Part shown: piece by piece, positions 6,701 through 16,558 of the stretch
Numbering within the stretch: the stretch's first letter is position 1
How the letters are laid out: each line of letters begins with the position of its first letter
NCBI GenBank assembly: GCA_903857255.1
Contig: CAIODY010000052.1
Location: 1 to 49,266, forward strand
Length of the DNA stretch: 49,266 nt
Direction of reading: 5' to 3'
Origin: an uncultured bacterium
GTDB taxonomy: Bacteria; Bacteroidota; Bacteroidia; Chitinophagales; CAIODY01
Made by a program: the position numbers and the translations under genes
The notes under the pieces: generated by a model
Databases searched by the model: none
The model's input: the letters and a program-made list of their open reading frames with translations, nothing else
What the model was told of the DNA's origin: nothing

Positions 6701-9004
6701 TTAAAAAGTATAGTTAAAGCCTAAAGCTGGCAAAATTGGCAACTGATTAATTCGTTGGGATGTAACTCTATCGAAGTAAAAAATATTTTCACGGTTCAAT
6801 ACATTGGTTATACTAAAGTTAGCTTCCAATAAGCCACGTTTGCCCACATAAAATTTTCGTTTGATAGAAAAATCAACACGATGATAATTGGGTAATCTAC
6901 CTTGATTTAAAAGTGCATCGTATTTAATGCCTAAATCACCTGACTGGTTGATATAATTGGCAGTTACACCATCAGCAAAATTAAATTTTTCGTAGTATCC
7001 TTGAGTTTGTGTAAATGGAAATCCTGTTCCGAAATTGTAGCGAATGCTGGTTTCCCAATTCAAATTTTTGCCAAAAGTATAAGCAGATAATAAGTTCAAA
7101 TTGTGTCGTCTATCAAACGATGGTTGGTAGTAATATTTGCTACCATCAGCATTTAAAGTACCATCAAATCTGTTGGTGTAAGCCAATGAATAACCAGCCC
7201 AAAAATAAAATCTTTTATAATCGTATTTCGCTAAAAAATCAATACCATAAGCATTACCAGTTTCAACAATAAAATTGGGGTCAGAGTTATAAATTTTATC
7301 TCTGTTCAAATTAATCAGTTGCGTAAAATCTTTATAATAAGTTTCAGCAGTTAACTCAATATTTTTAATCACGTCATATTCTACACCAGCCACAGCATGC
7401 CAAGCTTTTTGCAACTTTGAATCGGCAATTTGCCCATTGGTATTTCTGATGTCTTCTTCGGGTCCTGATAAAAAACCTGTAAATAAATTCACTACATCTC
7501 TATCGCTTTTGGTGCTGATTAAATTTTGAGAATATCTACCAGCAGCAAATTTGAATCGAACATTCGAGGTAGCGTTGTACTTCATATCAAATCGAGGTTC
7601 AACTGATGCTGCATTGAGTGTGGCATAATATGGCAATCTTAAACCTGGTTCAATAATGAATTTGCCAATCACTTTTTTGTATTTAGCGTAGCCTGCTAAT
7701 TCAGTAGTGCTTTGGTCGAAACCATCACCATATTCAGTGCCCAAAGCATTATAAAATGTGTAGGTAGTTTTGTAATTATTTAGTTCAATACCATAATTAA
7801 AATTGCTATAATTTTCGAGCATGTAACCAAAATCAATTTTCATAGTGAAGCCGCCAATGGTGCTTGTACGTGGCAATCCATCACTTTCAGTTAAAGTTAA
7901 GCCATATTGCGAACCGCTTACTTGCCCACTAATTAATGTGGTTGCGCCAGCAGGAGAAATTACGAAATTAGCACCCATGCCATACGAAGTCCAACCGTAT
8001 TTTAATTTGCCTTGATAGTTGGCATTATCTGAAAAGTCGAACCCAAATAAATTTAGTTTACTACCACTGTTTGAATTGAAAGAAAGTTTGGCATAAATAT
8101 CTGTAAAGTTATATTGCAAACCATGTCCGGCAGTATCAGCATACTTATAAAATATGGGTGCTGATTTATCTAAGTAACTTGATTTGGCTGTGATGAGAAA
8201 TGATGAGCTGCCACTATTATTATCTGTCATTTTTTTTAATGGACCTTCCAATAAAACTTTACCTGCAAAAGTATTGGCAGAAATTTTTCCACTCAATCTT
8301 TTTCTGTTACCGTCACGAGTTGTTACATCAATCACGGCTGATGTTGCGCCGCCATCTTCGGCGTTGAAACCAGCAGTTTTAACATCGGCATTCTTCATGA
8401 TGTCGGTTTCAAAAACTGAAAACAAACCAATTGAATGAAACGGATTGTAGATGGTCATTCCATCTAACGTGATTTTGTTTTGAATGGGCGAACCACCACG
8501 AATATAAAGCTGACCGCCTTGGTCGCCACTACTAACCACACCTGGAACAATTTGTAAGTATTGCGCTAAATCAGGCTCACCACCCACTGATGGCAACTGC
8601 TTAATTTGAGTAGGCGAAACCTGAAACGTACTTACTTGTGTATTGGTCATTCGTTCCATTTTTCTGCCTGTAACTTTTACACCACGAAGCTGACGCGATT
8701 TTTTGGCGATGGAAAGTTTTACATTTAAAATATCATCAGCTTTCAATTGTATTTTTTGCGAACTACTATCATAGCCTAATGCAAAAGCAGTGATAGTATA
8801 TTCGCCAATAGGCACTTTTTTGATAGAGAAAAATCCATTCACATCAGTTTGGTTGCCATAAGTAGTGCCTGCTAACACAACATTTACAAAGATAGCAGGT
8901 TCGCCAGTTTCATGGTCGTAAACAAATCCTTTAATATCAGTGGTGGTAGTTTGCCCAAAAGCAAAAGATGAAATCAATAATAAAAATGGTAGAAATTTTT
9001 TCAT
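6701..9004 (-). CDS. TonB-dependent outer-membrane receptor
   Basis: The product is 767 residues. Signal peptide MKKFLPFLLLISSFAFGQ is followed by a CarboxypepD_reg-like beta-sandwich (about 22-105; DHETGEPAIFVNVVLAGT), a plug domain (about 125-235; PGVVSSGDQGGQLYIRGGSP, DGMTIYNPFH) and a 22-strand-type barrel ending in a terminal Phe (LPALGFNYTF). This is the usual Bacteroidota receptor for energised uptake of siderophores, glycans, vitamins or peptides across the outer membrane. There is no SusD-like partner beside it, so a polysaccharide locus is not indicated and the substrate cannot be named. A near-consensus -7 element (TACATTCG) lies about 21 bp before the start on the minus strand. 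Confidence 0.93.
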   Translation of the reverse strand: MKKFLPFLLLISSFAFGQTTTTDIKGFVYDHETGEPAIFVNVVLAGTTYGNQTDVNGFFSIKKVPIGEYTITAFALGYDSSSQKIQLKADDILNVKLSIAKKSRQLRGVKVTGRKMERMTNTQVSTFQVSPTQIKQLPSVGGEPDLAQYLQIVPGVVSSGDQGGQLYIRGGSPIQNKITLDGMTIYNPFHSIGLFSVFETDIMKNADVKTAGFNAEDGGATSAVIDVTTRDGNRKRLSGKISANTFAGKVLLEGPLKKMTDNNSGSSSFLITAKSSYLDKSAPIFYKYADTAGHGLQYNFTDIYAKLSFNSNSGSKLNLFGFDFSDNANYQGKLKYGWTSYGMGANFVISPAGATTLISGQVSGSQYGLTLTESDGLPRTSTIGGFTMKIDFGYMLENYSNFNYGIELNNYKTTYTFYNALGTEYGDGFDQSTTELAGYAKYKKVIGKFIIEPGLRLPYYATLNAASVEPRFDMKYNATSNVRFKFAAGRYSQNLISTKSDRDVVNLFTGFLSGPEEDIRNTNGQIADSKLQKAWHAVAGVEYDVIKNIELTAETYYKDFTQLINLNRDKIYNSDPNFIVETGNAYGIDFLAKYDYKRFYFWAGYSLAYTNRFDGTLNADGSKYYYQPSFDRRHNLNLLSAYTFGKNLNWETSIRYNFGTGFPFTQTQGYYEKFNFADGVTANYINQSGDLGIKYDALLNQGRLPNYHRVDFSIKRKFYVGKRGLLEANFSITNVLNRENIFYFDRVTSQRINQLPILPALGFNYTF

Positions 9005-9142
9005 TTAAATTTATAAAATTGGCAACGAATGTAATAGATTTTTTTGAAGACGAATACAATGATTGATAGCAACTATTGTATGACGAAAAATGATGCAAAA
9101 AGGTTGCAATCAACAATCATTTTTTTTCAACCAACCAAGAAA

Positions 9143-9634
9143 TTAATTTTGATTGAAGTAATATTTATTTTCATGGAGCGAATCGGTGATAATATTTTCT
9201 TGCAAGCCCAATTCTTTTTCGGTGAGTTTCAAAATGATATAATCATGACGAATGCCGCTTAATACTGGTTGAGGCAAATCGTTGTCATTCACATATTCTT
9301 CATTGAAAATTACATCCGTTTTTTTATCGTTTAATTGCCATTTACCATTTACCTGAACAATATGAGTAGAGCCATTTTGAGGCATATAACTTTCGGTATG
9401 AATATTCATCGTACCATCTTTATTAATATTGAATTGATAAGTAGAATAAGGTTGCATAAAGGCAGTAGTCCTATCTATTCCATCGCGGAAATATTGCACC
9501 AATTTCCAGTTCTGATGCAAACGTGCTGCTTTTGAACGCAAACTAAAATAAGGACCCTCGGGATATTTTTTGCAAGAAAAAAAAGGTGCCGAACAACCTA
9601 TAACTATCAGCAATAAAATGATTTTTATTTTCAC
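9143..9634 (-). CDS. Lipocalin-like small lipoprotein
   Basis: The product is 163 residues from a GTG start. A hydrophobic N-terminus ends in the lipobox-like FFSCKK at about 18-23, so it is probably lipid-anchored. The mature part has W-x-L followed by a run of predicted strands (KLVQYF, YQFNINKDGTMNI, GKWQLNDKKTDVIF, YIILKLTEKEL), the layout of the small lipocalin-like families common in Bacteroidota. The ligand is unknown. It stands alone between the TonB receptor and the rhomboid gene, same strand, with 138 bp to the receptor. Confidence 0.65.
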   Translation of the reverse strand: MKIKIILLLIVIGCSAPFFSCKKYPEGPYFSLRSKAARLHQNWKLVQYFRDGIDRTTAFMQPYSTYQFNINKDGTMNIHTESYMPQNGSTHIVQVNGKWQLNDKKTDVIFNEEYVNDNDLPQPVLSGIRHDYIILKLTEKELGLQENIITDSLHENKYYFNQN

Positions 9635-9783
9635 GTTGATAAAGGTAAGAAAAAAAATTATTTTTTCAATTTTACGCTATTAAATTAGTTGGTAAATTGA
9701 CACCAGAAAAGACAACCGCAAAACGCACGATACAAATACTTTTAAACCCAACTAAAGTTAAGTTGATGGTTATGGAAAGTTGT

Positions 9784-10638
9784 TTAATAAAACTTCTTCC
9801 GATTATTTTTTTGCCAAAAATAAAGCAGAATAAAACCAAACAACATGCCGCCTAAATGCGCTAAGTGAGCAATATTATCGCCTGGTGTGCTGCGCCAAGC
9901 CGAGTAAAATTCGTAAGCCCCCATCAACGCAACAATATATTTTGCACGTAAAGGAATCAAGAAATAAACATAGATTAATGTGTTGGGAAACAGATAGCCA
10001 TAAGCGAATAAAATTCCGAAAACAGCTCCCGAAGCACCAATCATCACATCCGAAAAACGTTCATCTAAATTAGCTAAGTTGCTGCTATATTCCGCTACTA
10101 AACTTTTGATATTATTGCCTAACTGCACATTATCAGGATGCAATAGCCATTGCTGAATATAATCTTTGTTCAATGAAATTAGGTTTCTGAAATCCATTAA
10201 ATGTTGCGATGCAATAAAAGTATTCAAGCTGGTTGGTGTTGGCGAATTTAAAAACACTTGCGCTGCTTGTTGCACATGATAAAATGTCCAGTAATTAGCC
10301 GCCAGATTGCATATTGCAGCCCCAATGCCCGTGAAAAAATAAAATACCAAAAAGCGTTTTAAGCCCCAATAATTTTCGAGCACACTGCCAAACATCCAAA
10401 AGCTAATCATGTTGAACAACACATGGTCAAATGAAGCATGCATGAACATATAAGTTACAAATTGCCAAATTTTGAAATGGTGATTCAACGGAAAGTATAA
10501 ACCCAAAATATTCGCCAACTCAATATTATAAACTGATTGAAAAGTGTAGGTGGCTAAATATAAAATGCCATTGATGATTAAAATATTTTTAACTGCTAAT
10601 GGCAGCATACTAAATTGCTGCGGACGATATTCGTTCAT
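9784..10638 (-). CDS. Rhomboid-family intramembrane serine protease
   Basis: The product is 284 residues with six or seven membrane helices. The catalytic serine is in GASG (Ser203) and the partner histidine in AHLAHLGG (His261). The HASFDHVLFNM segment (67-77) carries the conserved His and Asn near the oxyanion site. It cleaves transmembrane proteins within the bilayer. Unusual is the long soluble stretch of about 80 residues (about 118-195) between the helix after the HxxxxHxxxN region and the GxSG helix; it is rich in Asn, Gln and Leu. It lies 19 bp upstream of nothing else in the operon sense but follows the HCDH-like gene on the same strand with a 19-bp gap. Confidence 0.88.
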   Translation of the reverse strand: MNEYRPQQFSMLPLAVKNILIINGILYLATYTFQSVYNIELANILGLYFPLNHHFKIWQFVTYMFMHASFDHVLFNMISFWMFGSVLENYWGLKRFLVFYFFTGIGAAICNLAANYWTFYHVQQAAQVFLNSPTPTSLNTFIASQHLMDFRNLISLNKDYIQQWLLHPDNVQLGNNIKSLVAEYSSNLANLDERFSDVMIGASGAVFGILFAYGYLFPNTLIYVYFLIPLRAKYIVALMGAYEFYSAWRSTPGDNIAHLAHLGGMLFGFILLYFWQKNNRKKFY

Positions 10639-10657
10639 TTTTTTTCGGGAACTATTT

Positions 10658-11332
10658 TTATAGTGATTCTAAATATTGAGTTTTTAACAACGGACAAATT
10701 TTATAACGCTCTTCCAAAGTATCATGGTACAAGGCGTTGAGCGTTTCATAAACATTTGTAATGCCAATTTGTTCCATCCATTCAAACGGACCAAAAGGAT
10801 AATTGGTGCCTAATCGCATGGCTAAATTAATATCGGTTTTGTTGGCTGTGCCTTCTTGCAAAGTGTAAAATGCTTCATTAATTATCATACAAATCACTCG
10901 TGGAGTAACCAACCCTACTCGGTCTTTTACAAATTCAGTTTGCCAATTTAGTTTTTCAAAACACTTTAAAACTATTGATTTATCAGCCTCTTTCAGCAAT
11001 GCTAATTCAGCAATCGGTTTATTGATAAACGTTGGCAATGCATTGATGCCAATAAAAAATGAGTTGGAATTTTTAAGCATGGCATAAAATTGATGCAAGG
11101 CAACAGTTACTGAATTCAACACCACAATTCGGTTTTGCAATTGCGAATAAGTTTGAATGCTCGATTCATCGCCATTAAAATTCAAATCAAAAATCATTTC
11201 AAACCTGTTCAAAAATTCAACACTCAAACCTTCATCGGGTTGAACAAATTCGAGCGTCAAATCAGCTACAGCAGCTGTTTTATCTTTTAATTCTTTACCT
11301 CGTTGACTATCAGCAACAACTAAAATTTTCAT
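10658..11332 (-). CDS. 3-hydroxyacyl-CoA dehydrogenase C-domain-like protein without a canonical NAD motif
   Basis: From the ATG at 11332 the product is 224 residues. The C-terminal half (about 130-220) is a recognisable 3HCDH helical domain: DRVGLVTPRVICMIINEAF, then LGTNYPFGPFEWMEQIG. The N-terminal half begins with a strand (KILVVADSQ) but lacks the GxGxxG dinucleotide motif, and the protein is shorter than the usual ~290-residue FadB/HBD enzymes. It may therefore be a degenerate or non-catalytic relative. Placed between the rhomboid gene and the T9SS cargo gene on the same strand with 19- and 25-bp gaps, so all three may share a transcript. Confidence 0.7.
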   Translation of the reverse strand: MKILVVADSQRGKELKDKTAAVADLTLEFVQPDEGLSVEFLNRFEMIFDLNFNGDESSIQTYSQLQNRIVVLNSVTVALHQFYAMLKNSNSFFIGINALPTFINKPIAELALLKEADKSIVLKCFEKLNWQTEFVKDRVGLVTPRVICMIINEAFYTLQEGTANKTDINLAMRLGTNYPFGPFEWMEQIGITNVYETLNALYHDTLEERYKICPLLKTQYLESL

Positions 11333-11357
11333 TTGCAAATTTAATTCTTCAAAAAAA

Positions 11358-14072
11358 TTATTTACTCAATTCAATAAAACCAGTTAATGGTTTTGGCGTT
11401 TTTGTAACACCGCTCACTCTTAATTCGTACAAGTAACAAACATAGTAAAATGTACCTGTTGAAAGCTCTTTGTGGCTGTTGCCATCTTTGCCATCCCAAT
11501 TAATCATAGGGTCAGTAGTTTCAAAAACTTTATCGCCCCAACGATTAAAAATTTTCATATCCACATGGTCGATAAAACGAAAAGGTAAAAACGGGTGATA
11601 CACATCATTATGCCCGTCAGCATTGGGTGTGAAAGCATTTGGCAACACATACACCGGGCAATTATCCATGCAAACTACATTACTTGGTTTGCTTTCGTTG
11701 CCGGCTGAATCAATAGAAGTGATGTAATAACAACCTGCCACCGAACCATGATAATTATGTTGATAGGTAATCATTGTAGCTGGTGCAACACTATCAATTT
11801 TGTGCAACACTAATGAATCGGTTGGGGCATAATAAATGTAGTATTTATTTACATCGGTGATGCCGCATTGTACATCAGGATTGAGCCAGGATAAGTGATT
11901 AACAATATTGTCTGTTGATGAGGGTGAAGTTGAATTTTCACAATCGTTGTGAATAGTTAATTGTGTAGCGCAAGGAGGCGTTGTATCAATGGTTGTGGCA
12001 CAAACTTGTTGCGATAAATTGTAAGTGAAAGCAGTGATATGTGGCGATGTAAAATGCCCTGTGCTTTTCACATAATAACAATAATTCGAGTCGTTGATTA
12101 AATGCCAATCCGTAAAAAAATGATTAGTGGTAATAGCGATAGAATCATAATGCCCAGTTGATTTATTCAATTTGAAAATAGCAAATGAATCATTTAACCA
12201 AGGCACAGTTTCATTCCAATGTAAAGTAACTTTTTTATTTCCACCATAAGCATTCAAAAAGATGGTGGAAGCTGGGTCACTTGTTCCTAAAGTATCTGTA
12301 AAGCTATTTGTGTAGAATTTTACTTTGTAAAAATGTTGCAGATTTTTGGTGTCGATATTGGTTTGAATAAAAGACGAATCAGCCAAATTTCTGATTAAAT
12401 AAAAAGCATTAAAAGTTTTAGTGTTAATCAAATTGTTGATGCTGGCTACATTGCTGCCTTCATACAATTCAAATTTGTAAGTAGGTGGATGCAATGTTGT
12501 ATCTAAATCAACAAAATATGGTTTTACCCAACGAATGAAATTAGCACCAGTAGCGGCATTGGTGGTGTTCACACTGGCATTAAATAGCACAGGCAAATCT
12601 TCTTTCATTAAAATACAAGCCTGATTTGATGGTGCACCGCTAAAAGGATTATAAGGTTGATGACTCGGTGAATATTCGCTGAATTCAGCCACCACTCTAT
12701 AGCTATAAACTTGTCCTTGCCCAACATTGTAATCATCATAAAAATAATTTAACACATTGCTGGCAATTCGAGTGTAAGCAGTGCCATCTAATCCTTGCTG
12801 ACAACTATCAATAATTAAACTATCGCAACCGATTTTTCGCCATACGGAATATGAATTGAAGGTAGGTGCACTAGCGCATGAATAAGGATTTTGCCATGTA
12901 ATATGCACGTGTTTTTGCACTTGTACTGCAGCAACATTTTTGGGTGGTGGTGGAATCAAATAGATTCGCCAAGTTAAATTATCATTCAATGAATTGTAGC
13001 TGCAGCTACCATCGCCAGGCAGTGAATCAACTGCTTTGAAAATTACTTCGTAAAACTGCGGACGTAAATCATTACAATCAGTTTGCCACACAAAATTTCC
13101 AGATACATTTAATGAAGGCAAAGTAGTAACAAAACTTGCAGGATTCACCACCGCATTGCTGAAAGGCGCACCATTAGCCGTTAAATTCAGCAACTGCCCA
13201 GCATCTTGGTCTTGCGCCACAACTGTTTGAGTGATGACATCACCAGCCCAAACACATTTATCAGGTATGTTAGAGATTGCAGGCGGATGATTAGGGTTGC
13301 AGGTTACAATGATTTGCATATCTCTCATTGTTTTGCCTAATTTAACTACATGCCCATTTATTAATCTTCTGTATTCGTACACATAAAAAGCAATGTTATA
13401 AGTACAACAATTAGCTGTCGGTGTCCATCTAATTTCTCCAGTAATTTTATCCATAGTTAATCCAGATGGAAAACCATACAAAGCAGCTGCCAATTGCGAA
13501 TCACAACCTGTATGCGGTGTTTCTAATTCAAAATCTAAACTATCGCCATCTACATCAAAAGCATTTGGATTGTAACGAAACACATAACCCGGATGAGCAA
13601 ACGTGATGGGTGAATTTAAAAACACCACACTGTTGTTGTAAGGCAAAAATTGTGGGTCAGGTACATCAATTTCTGTTTCGATAGAGAATTCAACATTCAC
13701 TGAATTGTAGATGTTGCAAATGTAAGCAGTTCTATTTTTGTCGCTCATGCACAATAAAAAATTACCCGGCCCTGGGTAAGTATGTTGAGCAATGTATTTA
13801 TTTTCAATTATCGAATCGCAAATATTTATCGAGTCGTGTTTTAAAATAGTTGATGAAGTGCCATCACCCCAATTCAAATCTAAAGCATGACGGATGGCAA
13901 TCGTACCTGGCGGATAGTTGTTCGGATTTTTATTATAAACAGTAATGGTTACTTCGTAAGTGTTGTTAATGACATGCGTATAAGTGATTTCACCAGCCCG
14001 ATTATGCGTAGCATAAAGCAGTTGCGAACAACACAATAAAAAAACAAAAGGAAGAATTATGAAACGGCGCAT
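11358..14072 (-). CDS. Large secreted protein with T9SS type B (gliding-motility) C-terminal sorting domain
   Basis: From the ATG at 14072 the product is 904 residues: MRRFIILPFVFLLCC...LLYATHN is a Sec signal peptide. The body contains several beta-sandwich modules (fibronectin/Ig-like; for example RYNPNAFDVDGDSLDFEL near 170 recalls cadherin-like folds). The end is a typical gliding-motility-associated CTD: LPNAFTPNADGHNDVYHP, IFNRWGDKVFET, NWDGKDGN, STGTFYYVCYL. This tag is recognised by the type IX secretion system and delivers the protein to the surface or outside. A longer TTG-started frame adds seven residues but would spoil the signal peptide. Probably an adhesin-type surface protein; its ligand is unknown. 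Confidence 0.9.
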   Translation of the reverse strand: MRRFIILPFVFLLCCSQLLYATHNRAGEITYTHVINNTYEVTITVYNKNPNNYPPGTIAIRHALDLNWGDGTSSTILKHDSINICDSIIENKYIAQHTYPGPGNFLLCMSDKNRTAYICNIYNSVNVEFSIETEIDVPDPQFLPYNNSVVFLNSPITFAHPGYVFRYNPNAFDVDGDSLDFELETPHTGCDSQLAAALYGFPSGLTMDKITGEIRWTPTANCCTYNIAFYVYEYRRLINGHVVKLGKTMRDMQIIVTCNPNHPPAISNIPDKCVWAGDVITQTVVAQDQDAGQLLNLTANGAPFSNAVVNPASFVTTLPSLNVSGNFVWQTDCNDLRPQFYEVIFKAVDSLPGDGSCSYNSLNDNLTWRIYLIPPPPKNVAAVQVQKHVHITWQNPYSCASAPTFNSYSVWRKIGCDSLIIDSCQQGLDGTAYTRIASNVLNYFYDDYNVGQGQVYSYRVVAEFSEYSPSHQPYNPFSGAPSNQACILMKEDLPVLFNASVNTTNAATGANFIRWVKPYFVDLDTTLHPPTYKFELYEGSNVASINNLINTKTFNAFYLIRNLADSSFIQTNIDTKNLQHFYKVKFYTNSFTDTLGTSDPASTIFLNAYGGNKKVTLHWNETVPWLNDSFAIFKLNKSTGHYDSIAITTNHFFTDWHLINDSNYCYYVKSTGHFTSPHITAFTYNLSQQVCATTIDTTPPCATQLTIHNDCENSTSPSSTDNIVNHLSWLNPDVQCGITDVNKYYIYYAPTDSLVLHKIDSVAPATMITYQHNYHGSVAGCYYITSIDSAGNESKPSNVVCMDNCPVYVLPNAFTPNADGHNDVYHPFLPFRFIDHVDMKIFNRWGDKVFETTDPMINWDGKDGNSHKELSTGTFYYVCYLYELRVSGVTKTPKPLTGFIELSK

Positions 14073-14218
14073 AGCAAATAAATCGAGGAGCAAATTACAT
14101 CATTTTAATGAATGCAATAAACGATGGATTGGATTATTTGTTGTAAAATTTTTCAATCAAATAAAACGCGAAAAATTGAATGATAAAAACCATTGATTTT
14201 GAAATTCAAAAAATCAAT

Positions 14219-14770
14219 TCACTTCGTTTTCAACCACATCGGTTTTGTTTTCAAAATTGTTTTATGCACCGAACATCTGGCTGCATGTGCGCCCGGCAAA
14301 TAGCCAATGCTCATCAAAAATTCGTTCACAATTTCGCCACCAGTAAATTTGAAAGTTTTTTTAAACACTTTTACCCACTCTTCTTTTGTTTTGGGATGAT
14401 GATGCTCGAGCCATTTTTCAAACGAACCAAATTCTTTTTGCAACAACAAAATTGTTTTCGCATTTTCAATCGCAGCATTCACTTTTAACCGATTGCGAAT
14501 AATGCCAGCATCGGCTAAAAGCCGCTCTCTGTCTGCTTCGGTATAAGCCGCTACTTTTTTTATATTGAAATTGTGATACGCTTTTCTGAATGTTTTTTCT
14601 TTTTTCAAAATCGTTTCCCAGCTCAATCCTGCTTGATTTATTTCCAACACTAATCGGCAAAATAACTCGTTGTCATCATGAATCGGAAAGCCGTAAAGCT
14701 TGTCGTGATAAGCTTTGTGCAGTTCTTTTCTATCGCCCGTCATATTTTCAATTGAAATGCAGTAACTCAT
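14219..14770 (-). CDS. tag: DNA-3-methyladenine glycosylase I
   Basis: From the ATG at 14770 the product is 183 residues, the normal Tag length. It removes 3-methyladenine from alkylated DNA. Family signs: an early YHDKLYGFPIHDDNELF, then LVLEINQAGLSWETILKK, and near the end GYLPGAHAARCSVH, which supplies the zinc-binding His and Cys. The initial Cys of the zinc site is Cys4 (MSYC), which also supports this start over the longer frame beginning at 14806. It is a stand-alone gene between convergent and divergent neighbours. Confidence 0.9.
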   Translation of the reverse strand: MSYCISIENMTGDRKELHKAYHDKLYGFPIHDDNELFCRLVLEINQAGLSWETILKKEKTFRKAYHNFNIKKVAAYTEADRERLLADAGIIRNRLKVNAAIENAKTILLLQKEFGSFEKWLEHHHPKTKEEWVKVFKKTFKFTGGEIVNEFLMSIGYLPGAHAARCSVHKTILKTKPMWLKTK

Positions 14771-14874
14771 TTTTTTAAAATTTTGAAGTACGAAATTACG
14801 AAACAAAAAATTGTAAATAATTTTTCAAATCTTTGCCAACTCATTTTTTATGTCATTGCAAAAACCAAAAACAA

Positions 14875-16110
14875 ATGCAAAAACAAGAACCCTTAAAAAA
14901 TTTCACACCGTATCAAAAATTAGTAATTGCCATTTTAGCTTTATTGCAATTTACCATCGTTTTAGACTTTATGATTATTGCGCCATTGGGCGATATTTTG
15001 ATGAAAAAATTGAGCATTTCACCTTCGCAATTTGGTTTAATAGTTTCATCGTATGCCTTTAGTGCTGGGGCTTCGGGCATTTTAGCCGCAGGCTTTGCCG
15101 ATAAATTCGACCGCAAAAAAATCCTCTTATTTTTTTATGCAGGATTTATTTTAGGCACATTGCTTTGTGGCATTGCCGATAATTATTGGATGCTTTTATT
15201 TGCTCGAATCATCACTGGATTATTTGGTGGTGTAATTGGTTCAATCGCATTAGCAATCGTTGCCGATTTGTTTGCGGTGCATCAACGTGGCAGAGTAATG
15301 GGCATGGTGCAAATGGCTTTTGCAGGCAGTCAAATTTTAGGCATTCCAGCAGGAATTTTTATGGCAAATCATTTTGGATGGCACTCTACATTCTTGATGA
15401 TAGTGGCTTTGGCGGCTATAATTTATAGCGTTGTGTTTTTAAAAATGCAACCTGTGATGGAGCATTTGAAAATAAAATCTGATAAAAATCCATTCTTGCA
15501 TTTGTGGCATACCATCAACAAAAAAGATTATCAAACAGGATTTTTAGCCACTGCTTTTTTAGCCATCGGCGGTTTTATGTTGATGCCTTTTAGTAGCGCA
15601 TTTTTAATAAACAATGTGCAAATTTCGCAGCATCAATTGCCGCTGGTTTTCATGTTTGGCGGCTTTTCATCTATCATCATTATGCCGTTAATTGGCAGAT
15701 TGAGCGACAAAATTGACAAGTTTAAATTGTTCGCCGCAGGTTCGTTGATGGCAATTTTGATGGTTATCATTTATACGCATCTTGGCGTTGTGCCGCTGTG
15801 GCAAGTGGTTGTCATCAATATGCTGTTGTTCATGGGCATCATGAGCCGCATCATTCCTGCCACTACTTTAAATACGAGCATTGCTGATATGCAAGACCGT
15901 GGCGCATTTATGAGCATCACTTCATCGTTGCAACAAATGGCTGGCGGCATTGCAGCCATTGCTGCTGGATTTATAATTCAGCAAGACACCAAAACCAGTC
16001 CTATTCAGCATTTCGACATTTTAGGCTATGTAGTATCGGCTGTTATTTTGTTGTGTATTTTCTTCGTTTATAGAGTAAGTGAAATGGTGAAAAAGAAAGG
16101 GAGAGACTAA
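14875..16110 (+). CDS. MFS transporter (drug exporter-like)
   Basis: From the ATG at 14875 the product is 411 residues with twelve predicted membrane helices, the size of a 12-TM major facilitator. The A-type motif between helices 2 and 3 reads GFADKFDRKKIL, and the R-x-x-x-G pattern of helix 4 is present (ARIITGLFGG). It resembles proton-driven sugar or drug exporters of the DHA1 type. A promoter-like AATCTTTG lies at 14828-14835, so the TTG at 14833 is probably not the start. It is convergent with the HxlR regulator, 14 bp apart, which may control it. Confidence 0.85.
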   Translation: MQKQEPLKNFTPYQKLVIAILALLQFTIVLDFMIIAPLGDILMKKLSISPSQFGLIVSSYAFSAGASGILAAGFADKFDRKKILLFFYAGFILGTLLCGIADNYWMLLFARIITGLFGGVIGSIALAIVADLFAVHQRGRVMGMVQMAFAGSQILGIPAGIFMANHFGWHSTFLMIVALAAIIYSVVFLKMQPVMEHLKIKSDKNPFLHLWHTINKKDYQTGFLATAFLAIGGFMLMPFSSAFLINNVQISQHQLPLVFMFGGFSSIIIMPLIGRLSDKIDKFKLFAAGSLMAILMVIIYTHLGVVPLWQVVVINMLLFMGIMSRIIPATTLNTSIADMQDRGAFMSITSSLQQMAGGIAAIAAGFIIQQDTKTSPIQHFDILGYVVSAVILLCIFFVYRVSEMVKKKGRD

Positions 16111-16124
16111 ATAATTCATCTCTT

Positions 16125-16544
16125 TCATTTTGATTTCAAATGCTGTTTTGCTAAATGTTTTTTCATTTCATCTAACACAGGTTTTCCGCCTTTCATAATT
16201 TTTTTTGCATGGCTCGGAATGCTGGTATCGTAAGGTTCATGCTTCATTCCCCATGTGCCAATGGCAGCCAAGATGGGCAATAACTCAATTCCTTTTTTGG
16301 TGAGTGAATAAATATATTTCAGTTTGTGGTTGGGGTCAGCAGCCTTGCTGATAATGCCTTTCAGCTCCAACATCGCTAATCTATCTGTTAAAATATTGGT
16401 AGCGATTTTTTCATCCGATTGTAGCAATTCTCTAAAATATCGTTTGCCTGCAAACATCATATCTCTGATGATTAACAAGCTCCATTTATCGCCAAATATC
16501 TCGAGCGAAAGATTGATGGGACAATGCGATTTTTGATTTTCCAT
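16125..16544 (-). CDS. HxlR-family winged-helix transcriptional regulator
   Basis: The product is 139 residues. The HxlR wHTH covers about residues 8-98: the conserved Cys8 (KSHCPI), GDKWSLLIIRDMMFAGKRYFRELL, TNILTDRLAMLELKGII and YSLTKKGIELLPIL. HxlR proteins are dimeric repressors or activators, often responding to electrophiles or aldehydes through the N-terminal Cys. It is divergent from the DinB-family gene, with a 329-bp region between them that carries two copies of a perfect palindrome (16760-16772, 16798-16810), its likely binding sites. Confidence 0.9.
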   Translation of the reverse strand: MENQKSHCPINLSLEIFGDKWSLLIIRDMMFAGKRYFRELLQSDEKIATNILTDRLAMLELKGIISKAADPNHKLKYIYSLTKKGIELLPILAAIGTWGMKHEPYDTSIPSHAKKIMKGGKPVLDEMKKHLAKQHLKSK

Positions 16545-16558
16545 TTTGATATTTTTTT

